NCBI RefSeq assembly: GCF_003172875.1 | Contig: NZ_QGKM01000004.1 | Span: forward strand, 124,001-188,000 | Direction of reading: 5' to 3' | DNA length: 64,000 bases | Source of the DNA: Leucothrix pacifica | GTDB taxonomy: Bacteria; Pseudomonadota; Gammaproteobacteria; Thiotrichales; Thiotrichaceae | In this document: positions 36,518 through 44,376 of the stretch, piece after piece | Position numbering within the stretch: position 1 is the first letter of the stretch | How the letters are laid out: the number at the start of each line of letters is the position of its first letter | Position numbers and translations under genes: made by a program | Notes under the pieces: generated by a model | What the model was told of the DNA's origin: nothing | Seen by the model: only the letters and a program-made list of their open reading frames with translations | Database searches by the model: none

Positions 36518-39500
36518 ATGAGTACATTAATCTTTCAAGTTTTTCTCTGGCTATTGGCTGCATTCTTACTGGGTCTTCTGATCGGTTGGTTAGTTCGTCC
36601 TTTTTTCTGCAAACAAGGTGGTAACCGCACAACGAATGCAGGTGACCACAGTTTTGTTAACCGTCCTTCAGTACAAGATAGTGCTGGCAGTGCCCTAAAA
36701 GGCAGTGCAGCTAATCAGCAGCAAGGCCTTCACGCCGGTGCGTCTGCTCAAGTTGCTGACGGTGGACAAGGTACTGCGAGTAGTGACGCCTCCGGAAACA
36801 AATCCGTGGCTGCAGGCGCTGGATTAGCGGCAGCAGCAGCGGCAGCCTATGCTGCTACCAAAAGTGCTGACGACAAAGAAGCTGCTGCTAAGGCCGAGAT
36901 TGAGGCCAAGAGAGCAGCAAAGGCGCGCAAAGAAGCACAACTTGCTCAAGCGGAACAAGCTCAGCGTGATGCAGCTGCTTTACATAAAGAACAGTCTTCA
37001 CGACATGCTGCTGAACAAGCAGAAGCCGCGCGTCTTGCTGCTGAGAAAAAAGCTGCAGATGAGGCGGCTAAACAACAGGCACTTGAGAAGGCACGTCTTG
37101 CTGAAGAGCAGGCTGCTGCTAAAAAGAAAGCCGCCGAAGAAGCCGTTAAACAAGAGGCTCTTGAAAAAGCGCGTCTTGCTGAACAACAAGCAGCTGCTAA
37201 AAAGGAAGCGGACCGTCTGGCTGCTGAGAAAGCCGAGGCAGATCGTTTGGCTGAGGCAAAAAGACTAGCCGATGAAAAGGAAAAGGCAGAAATAGAGGCT
37301 GACAGACTTCGCCTGATTGAAGAACAAAAGCAACGTGATGCTGAAGAAGCGGCTCGATTAGCTGAAGAAAAGCGTGTTGCGGATGAAATCGAAGCTGATC
37401 GTTTACAGCTGATTGAAAAACAACGACTCGCTGATGAGCAAGAAGCAAGAGCCGCAAAGGCTGCTGAAGCCGAGCGTATTGCTGAAGAGAAACGCATAGC
37501 TGATGAAAAAGCTGAGGCTGAACGACTCGCTGCAGAGAAAGCCGAAGCTGAGCGTGTTGCAGAAGAGAAGCGCATTGCTGAGGAAAAAGCTGAGGCTGAG
37601 CGACTAGCGGAAGAAAAGCGTAAAGCCGATAAAGCTGAAGCAGCTCGCCTTGCTGCAGAGAAAGCCGAAGCTGAACGCGCTGCAGAGAAAGCCGAAGCTG
37701 AGCGCGTTGCTGAAGAGAAGCGCATTGCTGATGAAAAAGCTGAGGCTGAAAGATTAGCGACAGAAAAGCGCATCGCTGAAGAGAAACGTCTTGCCGATGA
37801 AGAAGCCGAAAAAGCTCGGTTGGCTGAGGAAAAACGTAAAGCTGATGAAGCCGAAGCTGCTCGACGAGCAGAAGCAAATGCCGCAGCGGAGCGTAAGGAA
37901 GCGGAAGAAGCGAGTGCTAAATCCAGTAATACTGGTGCAATAGCAGCAGCTGCAGGAATTGCATCACTAGCCGCAGCAGGCACAGCATCTGCCGCTAAAT
38001 CAGACACTGCCAACCTCGATGCCTATGCGGATGTGAATGATGATATGCGCCCTGCTCGTCTCGACTCACCTCACGGTGGCAAAGCAGATGACCTGAAGGA
38101 AATTCGTGGTATCGGTCCGGTCATTGAAAAAACATTGAACACGGAAGGTGTCTATCACTTCCAGCAAATCGCAGACTTCACACCGGACAATGTTCGCTGG
38201 GTTGATAAGAACATCTCAATCCCGGGCCGTGTAGACCGCGATGATTGGATTGGACAAGCCAAGGCACTATCAACAGGTCAAACCTATCAAGGATTTGCCT
38301 ATGATCCAGACTCAGTGGTTGTCACCGATGACATGCGCCCTGAAAAAATCACCTCACCCAAAGAGGGTGCTGCAGATGATCTAAAGCGCATCAAAGGTAT
38401 TGGCCCGGTAATTGAAACAACGCTGAATGACGAAGGGATCTATCACTTCCAGCAGATAGCTGATTTCACCCCACAAAATGCAATGTGGGTCGACCAACAC
38501 ATTTCATTCCCGGGCAGAATTCACCGCGAAGACTGGATTGGCCAGGCCAAGTGTTTGATTGATGGTAGCGAATATAAAGGTCATGCATCCATGATGGCTA
38601 CTGAGTTAGAGGACGATGACAGCGCTCAGTCAGCCAATTCATCAACGCCTCCAGAGACAGCAGGTACAGCTGATACTTCTGTTGCTTCTAAAAGTGTTGA
38701 TGCCTCAGCGGCTAGCGGTAATCACTACCAGGATGACGTTACAGATGCGATGCGTCCTGCCAAACTGGCTAAACCCAAAGGCGGCAAAGCAGATGATTTG
38801 AAAGAAATTCGTGGTATCGGTCCGGTCATAGAAAAAACATTAAATGGCGAGGGAATTTATCACTTCCAGCAAATTGCTGACTTCACCCCTGACAATGTTC
38901 GTTGGGTTGATAAGAATATCTCTATTCCGGGTCGCGTCGACCGCGATGACTGGATTGGTCAGGCGAAGTCCTTAGCAACTGGTGATACTTATCAAGGTTT
39001 TGCTTATGATCCTGAGTCAGTGGTAATTACTGATGATATGCGTCCGGAGAAGCTCGCGGCACCAACCGGTGGCAGTGCAGATGATCTCAAACGCATTAAA
39101 GGCATAGGACCTGTTATTGAAAAGGCATTGAATAGTGAAGGAATTTATCACTTCCAGCAGATCGCAGACTTCACGCCTCAAAACACCATGTGGGTGGATA
39201 AGCATATTTCATTCCCCGGTCGTATCCATCGTGAAGACTGGATTGGTCAGGCAAAGAGCATCCTGGATGGTCGTGAATACCGTGGGCATGCAACCGTTGT
39301 TGTAGACACCGATTCAACAGCAGATGACATCACCGATGACATGCGCCCTACCCGCCAACGTCTGAAGCCTAATCAGAAGGCAGATGACCTGAAGGTCATT
39401 AACGGCATAGGTCCTGTGATTGAAGAATCACTCAATGAGGAAGGTGTTTATTTCTATCAGCAAATCGCCGACTTTACTGACGAAAATACGCGCTGGGTTG

Positions 39501-39889
39501 ATAACCATATGGCATTCCCGGGTCGCATCCATCGTGAAGACTGGATTGGCCAAGCCAAAATTTTGGTTGGTGATACCACGGCAGCCATTTCCGACGACAT
39601 GAAGCCAACACTTCTGAGTGAGCCTGGTGTAGGTGGTGCTGAGGATCTCAAGCGCATCAAGGGTATTGGTAAAGTGCTGGAGAAACGCCTGCACAAGCTA
39701 GGCATCTATCATTATGACCAAATTGCAGCGTTAAGTGCTGACAATGTGGTCTGGTTGAATGACTTTGTTTCCTTCCCTGAAGGACGCATTGAGTCAGAAG
39801 ACTGGGTAGGTCAGGCAAAATTACTGGCTGAAGGAAAGCGCACAGAATATTCGGATCGCTTTGACAGCGGCGAAACACCTTATAAATAA
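36518..39889 (+). CDS. Large membrane-anchored protein with coiled-coil stalk and six helix-hairpin-helix repeats
   Basis: A 1123-residue protein. Residues 5-28 form one membrane helix (VFLWLLAAFLLGLLIGWLV). A Ser/Gly/Ala-rich linker follows, and then a long A/E/K/R-rich predicted coiled coil (about 118-468), like TolA or the neighbouring stalks. Residues about 508-1110 hold six repeats of 70-110 residues with DDLKxIxGIGPVIE, IYHFQQIADFTP, W(V/L)D and GRIHREDWIGQAK. These are helix-hairpin-helix domains. Repeats 1-2 resemble 3-4 so closely that a pair was duplicated; repeat 6 is most divergent. HhH folds often bind DNA or proteins, and here the membrane anchor makes protein binding plausible. 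No known full-length relative recognised. Confidence 0.78.
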   Translation: MSTLIFQVFLWLLAAFLLGLLIGWLVRPFFCKQGGNRTTNAGDHSFVNRPSVQDSAGSALKGSAANQQQGLHAGASAQVADGGQGTASSDASGNKSVAAGAGLAAAAAAAYAATKSADDKEAAAKAEIEAKRAAKARKEAQLAQAEQAQRDAAALHKEQSSRHAAEQAEAARLAAEKKAADEAAKQQALEKARLAEEQAAAKKKAAEEAVKQEALEKARLAEQQAAAKKEADRLAAEKAEADRLAEAKRLADEKEKAEIEADRLRLIEEQKQRDAEEAARLAEEKRVADEIEADRLQLIEKQRLADEQEARAAKAAEAERIAEEKRIADEKAEAERLAAEKAEAERVAEEKRIAEEKAEAERLAEEKRKADKAEAARLAAEKAEAERAAEKAEAERVAEEKRIADEKAEAERLATEKRIAEEKRLADEEAEKARLAEEKRKADEAEAARRAEANAAAERKEAEEASAKSSNTGAIAAAAGIASLAAAGTASAAKSDTANLDAYADVNDDMRPARLDSPHGGKADDLKEIRGIGPVIEKTLNTEGVYHFQQIADFTPDNVRWVDKNISIPGRVDRDDWIGQAKALSTGQTYQGFAYDPDSVVVTDDMRPEKITSPKEGAADDLKRIKGIGPVIETTLNDEGIYHFQQIADFTPQNAMWVDQHISFPGRIHREDWIGQAKCLIDGSEYKGHASMMATELEDDDSAQSANSSTPPETAGTADTSVASKSVDASAASGNHYQDDVTDAMRPAKLAKPKGGKADDLKEIRGIGPVIEKTLNGEGIYHFQQIADFTPDNVRWVDKNISIPGRVDRDDWIGQAKSLATGDTYQGFAYDPESVVITDDMRPEKLAAPTGGSADDLKRIKGIGPVIEKALNSEGIYHFQQIADFTPQNTMWVDKHISFPGRIHREDWIGQAKSILDGREYRGHATVVVDTDSTADDITDDMRPTRQRLKPNQKADDLKVINGIGPVIEESLNEEGVYFYQQIADFTDENTRWVDNHMAFPGRIHREDWIGQAKILVGDTTAAISDDMKPTLLSEPGVGGAEDLKRIKGIGKVLEKRLHKLGIYHYDQIAALSADNVVWLNDFVSFPEGRIESEDWVGQAKLLAEGKRTEYSDRFDSGETPYK
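38040..39840 (+). repeat. Six helix-hairpin-helix coding repeats
   Basis: Six units, starting near 38040, 38330, 38745, 39030, 39335 and 39590, encode D(D/A)M(R/K)P-x-ADDLK-x-GIG(P/K)V(I/L)E followed by a W-G-R-E-D-W-(I/V)GQAK ending. Units 1 and 3 share KEIRGIGPVIEKTLN and PDNVRWVDKNISIPGRVDRDD. Units 2 and 4 share KRIKGIGPVIE and FPGRIHREDWIGQAK. This alternation indicates duplication of a two-unit block. Confidence 0.9.
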
Positions 39890-39918
39890 CAACATACTAT
39901 TAAAAACTGGAGTTCAAA

Positions 39919-40710
39919 ATGGTTGATACCATCAAAATACTAGGTAGCCTGTTAGGCAGTGGCGCTTTATCACAAGGTTCTGGCAGCAGTGTGCTTGGTA
40001 ATGTCTTGGGAGCCGCCTTAGGCGGTGGCTCCCAGCAACAAAGTGGTGGCTTAGGTGGTCTGCTAGGTGGGTTACTTGGCGGCGGAGCACAACAACAATC
40101 CAGCGGTGGATTAGGTGGTTTATTGGGTGGCCTGATGGGAGGAAATGCTCAACGTCAGGCTAGTCCGGGAGCTGCTGATTTATTGGGTGGTTTGTTCGGT
40201 GGAAATAACCAACAACATGGTAGTCAATCAGGCGGCAGTTTAGCTGACTTACTTGGCTCAGCCGTAACACAGTTCACCCAAAGTCAAGGTGGCGCTGCCA
40301 ATAATGCGCAACAGCAAAACTATGATCACTTGCGTAATGATGCGGGCCAACATGGCGCAATGGATCAGGCAACACTGCTGATTCGTGCAATGATTAATGC
40401 GGCGAAGGCTGATGGGCGAGTTGATGCTGAAGAGCAGCAAAAAATTCTGGGACGTCTGGGCGATATAAGTCAGGAAGAAGCTGACTTTGTTCGTCGCGAA
40501 CTAGCAGAGCCTTTAGATGTTGATGGTTTTATTCGCACCATTCCACAAGGCTTTGAACAGCAAATTTACATCATGTCTTTAATGGCGATTGATCTGGATA
40601 CTAATCACGAAGCGCAGTACCTGCATCAATTATCACAGGGTATGAATCTGTCACATGACTTATGCAATCAGATTCATGAAAAACTTGGCGCACAGAAGCT
40701 ATACGATTAA
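39919..40710 (+). CDS. DUF533 (TerB-like) family protein with Gly/Gln-rich N-terminus
   Basis: A 263-residue protein. Residues 30-110 are glycine-, leucine- and glutamine-rich with repeated GGLLGGLLGG patches separated by QQQSSG. Residues 140-260 match the DUF533/YebE and TerB-like helical domain: LLIRAMINAAKADGRVDAEE, QQKILGRL, and YIMSLMAIDLDTNHEAQYL. It has no signal peptide I can recognise. It lies between two stalk proteins in the same orientation, 29 and 52 nt from its neighbours, so it very likely belongs to the same operon. Function unknown; DUF533 proteins are often annotated as inner-membrane YebE-like. Confidence 0.82.
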   Translation: MVDTIKILGSLLGSGALSQGSGSSVLGNVLGAALGGGSQQQSGGLGGLLGGLLGGGAQQQSSGGLGGLLGGLMGGNAQRQASPGAADLLGGLFGGNNQQHGSQSGGSLADLLGSAVTQFTQSQGGAANNAQQQNYDHLRNDAGQHGAMDQATLLIRAMINAAKADGRVDAEEQQKILGRLGDISQEEADFVRRELAEPLDVDGFIRTIPQGFEQQIYIMSLMAIDLDTNHEAQYLHQLSQGMNLSHDLCNQIHEKLGAQKLYD

Positions 40711-40762
40711 TGCGTCGTCTTTTAATAACATCGTTATATAAACAATCTATAGGCTACTATTT

Positions 40763-43048
40763 ATGAATAATAAACTTTGTGCCACCGGCTCGGGGATGAG
40801 CAGAAAAAGCTGGTGGTTATGGTCGGGTTTAGGGCTGCTAGCCCTTTACGCCTTGCTCCTCGTGTCAAGGTGTGCCCCCATTGAACAAGACTTACAAGCA
40901 CGTACTAACGCTGCACTCACTGAAAAAGGCTATGACTGGGCTTCAGCCTCTTTAGATAAGCGCGGCCGTGATACTGTATTAAGTGGTATCGCACCTAGCG
41001 AATCAGCACGCGATGATGCTATTCAAACAGCAGCCGATGTTTACGGTGCAAGAGTCGTGACACACGACATGACACTTAAGCAATATGATTCGCCAACGTT
41101 TGGCTTGAAGAACGATGATGGTAAAACGATCTTAACTGGTAGTTTCCCAAGTCAGGATCTGATTGATCAAGCGGTCAGAGCGGCATCAGACAACTTTGGT
41201 GCTGAAAATGTTGTGAACCGTATGAAGCTCAGTGATGATGTTTCATCACCTGCATGGTTAGCGTCATCACTAGCTGTGCTACCAACAATTACTGGCATGA
41301 AAGATGCCGTACTTAATGTGAGTGATAATAGCTCTGAGCTGAATGGAACTTTTCATACTGACGAAGAGAAACAATCATTCCTGAAGATTGCTGGCGACAA
41401 GCTAGGTGATGCGTTTGAGGAAAACACTCAAGTTGTTCCGCTTGGCCCTACCCCTGAGGAACTTGCAGAGATTGCCCGCAAAGCTGAAGAGGCTGAGGCT
41501 GCACGTTTAGCAGAGGAAGCCCGTATTGCTGAGGAAAAGCGTTTGGCTGAGGAAGCCGAAGCAGCTCGCCTTGCTGAAGAGAAGCGTTTAGCCGAGGAAG
41601 CCGAAGCGGCGCGTCTGGCTGAAGAAGCAGAAGCAGCTCGAATTGCTGAAGAAAAGCGTTTAGCTGAGGAAGCTGAAGCTGCTCGAGTTGCTGAAGAAAA
41701 GCGTTTGGCTGAGGAAGCTGAAGCGGCGCGTCTTGCTGAAGAAAAGCGTCTGGCTGAGGAAGCTGAAGCGGCTCGAATTGCTGAAGAAAAGCGTTTAGCC
41801 GAAGAAGCGGAAGCAGCACGCCTTGCTGAGGAAAAGCGTTTAGCTGAGGAAGCTGAAGCAGCACGCCTTGCTGAGGAAAAGCGTTTAGCTGAGGAAGCTG
41901 AAGCAGCACGCCTTGCTGAAGAAAAGCGCCTGGCTGAAGAAGCTGAAGCAGCTCGAATTGCTGAAGAAAAGCGTCTGGCTGAGGAAGCCGAAGCAGCGCG
42001 TCTGGCTGAAGAGAAACGTTTAGCTGAAGCAGCTCGAATTGCTGAGGAAAAACGTTTAGCTGAGGAAGCAGAAGCAGCTCGAATTGCCGAAGAAAAGCGT
42101 CTGGCTGAGGAAGCCGAAGCAGCTCGAATTGCTGAAGAAAAGCGTCTGGCCGAAGAAGCGGAAGCAGCACGCCTTACTGAGGAAAAGCGTTTAGCTGAGG
42201 AAGCTGAAGCAGCACGCCTTGCTGAAGAAAAGCGCCTGGCTGAAGAAGCTGAAGCAGCTCGAATTGCTGAAGAAAAGCGTCTGGCTGAGGAAGCCGAAGC
42301 AGCTCGAATTGCTGAGGAAAAACGTTTAGCTGAGGAAGCAGAAGCAGCTCGAATTGCCGAAGAAAAGCGTCTGGCTGAGGAAGCCGAAGCAGCTCGAATT
42401 GCTGAAGAGAAACGTTTAGCTGAGGAAGCTGAAGCAGCTCGAATTGCTGAAGAAAAGCGTTTAGCTGAGGAAGCTGAAGCGGCTCGTATTGCTGAAGAAA
42501 AGCGTCTGGCTGAGGAAGCTGAAGCGGCTCGTATTGCTGAAGAGAAGCGTTTAGCTGAGGAAGCTGAAGAAGCTGAGGCTGCACGCCTTGCTGAAGAAGC
42601 TCGACTTATTGAAGAGCAGCGTTTGGCTGAACAAGCTGAAGCGGCACGGTTACAGCGAATTGAGGACGTTCAGAACTGTCAACGTGATATCAATGATTCA
42701 ATGACGGGTAACGCGATCTTATTTGCTACTTCGAGTTCCGATATCGACAGCAAGAGCTATCCTTTATTAGACACGATCGCTACGACTGTTCGTCGTTGTG
42801 GTGACATTATTTTAGCGAATGCTCAAAAGATTGAAATCTCAGGTCACACTGACAGTCGTGGTTCTGATGAGATGAATCTGGCGCTTAGTGATAGTCGCGC
42901 AAAATCAGTACGTGACTATATGCTAGAGAAAGGCGTTCGTGCATCTGTTCTAGTTAGTAAAGGCTATGGAGAAGCAAATCCTATCGCCGACAACAATACA
43001 TCGGCGGGCAGAAGACAAAACCGTCGCATTCAATTCACAATTCAATAA
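40763..43048 (+). CDS. Membrane-anchored BON-like/OmpA protein with long 45-bp repeat stalk
   Basis: A 761-residue paralogue of the protein at 34904. One membrane helix (about 20-38, LWSGLGLLALYALLLV) precedes RCAPIEQDLQARTN. Three BON-like segments span about 45-230 (RDTVLSGIAPSES; TILTGSFPSQD; SELNGTFHTDEE). An A/E/K/R-rich stalk of about 390 residues carries roughly 23 EEKRLAEEAEAAR units. Residues about 635-761 are a complete OmpA domain with ILFATSSSDID, the peptidoglycan-binding ISGHTDSRGSDEMN, LSDSRAKSVRDYM, VSKGYGEANPIADN and the terminal RRQNRRIQFTI. Anchor, stalk and OmpA domain could link the inner membrane to peptidoglycan. TM, BON, OmpA order recalls mycobacterial ArfA. Confidence 0.8.
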   Translation: MNNKLCATGSGMSRKSWWLWSGLGLLALYALLLVSRCAPIEQDLQARTNAALTEKGYDWASASLDKRGRDTVLSGIAPSESARDDAIQTAADVYGARVVTHDMTLKQYDSPTFGLKNDDGKTILTGSFPSQDLIDQAVRAASDNFGAENVVNRMKLSDDVSSPAWLASSLAVLPTITGMKDAVLNVSDNSSELNGTFHTDEEKQSFLKIAGDKLGDAFEENTQVVPLGPTPEELAEIARKAEEAEAARLAEEARIAEEKRLAEEAEAARLAEEKRLAEEAEAARLAEEAEAARIAEEKRLAEEAEAARVAEEKRLAEEAEAARLAEEKRLAEEAEAARIAEEKRLAEEAEAARLAEEKRLAEEAEAARLAEEKRLAEEAEAARLAEEKRLAEEAEAARIAEEKRLAEEAEAARLAEEKRLAEAARIAEEKRLAEEAEAARIAEEKRLAEEAEAARIAEEKRLAEEAEAARLTEEKRLAEEAEAARLAEEKRLAEEAEAARIAEEKRLAEEAEAARIAEEKRLAEEAEAARIAEEKRLAEEAEAARIAEEKRLAEEAEAARIAEEKRLAEEAEAARIAEEKRLAEEAEAARIAEEKRLAEEAEEAEAARLAEEARLIEEQRLAEQAEAARLQRIEDVQNCQRDINDSMTGNAILFATSSSDIDSKSYPLLDTIATTVRRCGDIILANAQKIEISGHTDSRGSDEMNLALSDSRAKSVRDYMLEKGVRASVLVSKGYGEANPIADNNTSAGRRQNRRIQFTIQ
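41480..42650 (+). repeat. 45-bp tandem repeat array, about 23 units, in coding sequence
   Basis: Roughly 23 copies of a 15-codon unit (EEKRLAEEAEAARIA and variants) occupy this stretch. Synonymous differences (cgttta, cgtctg, cgcctg) are arranged in blocks, as expected from repeated segmental duplication. A few units are shortened, for example near 42020 where EEAE is skipped. Both strands carry long open frames here only because of the composition. Confidence 0.9.
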
Positions 43049-43062
43049 ACAAGGTATACATC

Positions 43063-43233
43063 ATGGGTTATTTATTTTTCCAGACTTGGATTTGGCTACT
43101 ACTAGCATTTATTTTTGGCCTGGTAATGGGTTGGATCTTCCGCAATATGTCATGCCGCAATGATGCAGAGCATATTGAAATCCACAAAGACCACAACGGC
43201 AATGAAATCAGCCGTAAAGTCGTGCAGAAGTAG
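43063..43233 (+). CDS. Small membrane protein, 56 residues, last gene of the envelope cluster
   Basis: A short gene starting at ATG 43063, 14 nt after the OmpA-type gene. It opens MGYLFFQTWIWLLLAFIFG, continues with LVMGWIFRNMSCRN, and ends in a charged tail with EIHKDHNGNEISRKVVQK. The anchor segment matches the N-terminus of the product at 36518 (FQVFLWLLAAFLLGLLIGW) in hydrophobic pattern and in the W-C-R/K end, so it is a small paralogue of that anchor. A terminator follows directly. Same strand and tight spacing support it as real despite its size. Function unknown. Confidence 0.72.
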   Translation: MGYLFFQTWIWLLLAFIFGLVMGWIFRNMSCRNDAEHIEIHKDHNGNEISRKVVQK

Positions 43234-43253
43234 CTCAATTGAGCGATGTGAAG

Positions 43254-43280
43254 AGGTCACTTTTTAGTGGCCTTTTCTTT
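43254..43280 (+). terminator. Rho-independent terminator of the envelope cluster
   Basis: AGGTCAC (43254-43260) pairs with GTGGCCT (43267-43273, one G-U) around a 6-nt loop, and the 3' side runs into CCTTTTCTTTT. It lies about 20 nt after the stop of the 56-residue gene and marks the end of the operon. Confidence 0.8.
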
Positions 43281-43360
43281 TGCCTGAAATAGTCTCAAGA
43301 CCTTGACCCGACAAGACTCTGCTTGCACACTGACAAGCATTCTTTTTGATGGCCACTCTC

Positions 43361-44368
43361 ATGCAAAAAATCGTCGACTTTCGCAGTGACACCGTCACAC
43401 AACCTACTCCGGAAATGAAACAAGCTATGCTCAATGCACCGTTAGGTGATGATGTATTTGGTGAGGATCCGACCGCAAACTTACTGGAAGAAACCGTTGC
43501 TGAACGCTTTGGAAAGCAAGCCGGATTATTACTGCCAAGCGGCACGCAGAGCAACTTTATTGCGATGCTGGCACATTGCCAACGCGGCGAAGAAGTCATC
43601 ACCGCTGAGGAATACCACGTCTTTAGTTATGAGGCGCGCGGTGCATCCGTTCTGGGTGGCATCTCACTGCACCCGTTGAGCAGTACCGCCTACGGTGCAA
43701 TAAACGCTGCACAGGTGGAATCTGCGATTAAGGAAGATGATTCACACTTCCCTATCAGCAAATTAGTCAGTCTGGAAAATACTGTTTCAGGTTGTGTACA
43801 GCCTCAGGAATCCATTCGTGAGATTACCACGCTGGCTAAACAGCATGGGCTGAATACTCATCTGGATGGTGCAAGAATATTCAATGCGTCCATTGCCTCC
43901 GGTATAGCACCTGCAGAACTGGCAAATGGTTTTGACTCAGTGTCGATCTGCCTGTCAAAGGGATTAGGAACACCTGCTGGTTCCGTTCTGGTGGGTGATC
44001 ATGATTTTATTCGGTACGCCAGACGCCAACGTAAAATGCTCGGTGGTGGTATGCGCCAAAGTGGCATGTTGGCAGCGGCGGGATTACACGCACTTAAGCA
44101 TCACGTCGAACGCTTGGCCGATGACCATCAAAACGCTAAAAAACTAGCCACAGCATTCGCCAAAATTCCGTCACTGAATGTTGACCTTGAGCGTGTGCAA
44201 AGCAATATGGTGTTTATACAGCCGGATGATGAGGAACTGACGGAGTTGGCAGCATTTCTTAAAACCCGGGACATTATTATCAGCCGTCAGCGCTTGGTGC
44301 TTCATCTGGATATTACCGCTGAAATGGTGGATAAAACTATTTCGGCTGTTAATGATTTCTACGAATAG
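43361..44368 (+). CDS. ltaE: Low-specificity L-threonine aldolase
   Basis: A PLP enzyme of 335 residues that cleaves L-threonine (and allo-threonine) to glycine and acetaldehyde. Motifs: VDFRSDTVTQPTPEM at the N-terminus, GDDVFGEDPT, the FGKQAGLLLPSGTQSN loop, HLDGARIFNA with the PLP-contact aspartate, and SICLSKGLGTPAGSVLVG with the Schiff-base lysine. I use the ATG at 43361 because it matches the family N-terminus; ATG 43349 is an alternative. Confidence 0.93.
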   Translation: MQKIVDFRSDTVTQPTPEMKQAMLNAPLGDDVFGEDPTANLLEETVAERFGKQAGLLLPSGTQSNFIAMLAHCQRGEEVITAEEYHVFSYEARGASVLGGISLHPLSSTAYGAINAAQVESAIKEDDSHFPISKLVSLENTVSGCVQPQESIREITTLAKQHGLNTHLDGARIFNASIASGIAPAELANGFDSVSICLSKGLGTPAGSVLVGDHDFIRYARRQRKMLGGGMRQSGMLAAAGLHALKHHVERLADDHQNAKKLATAFAKIPSLNVDLERVQSNMVFIQPDDEELTELAAFLKTRDIIISRQRLVLHLDITAEMVDKTISAVNDFYE

Positions 44369-44376
44369 ATAGCGTT

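Noticed and set aside
35651-42650. Possible CRISPR array from regularly spaced repeats
   Set aside because: The 45-bp units are directly tandem with no unique spacers, lie in frame in genes, and no cas gene is nearby.
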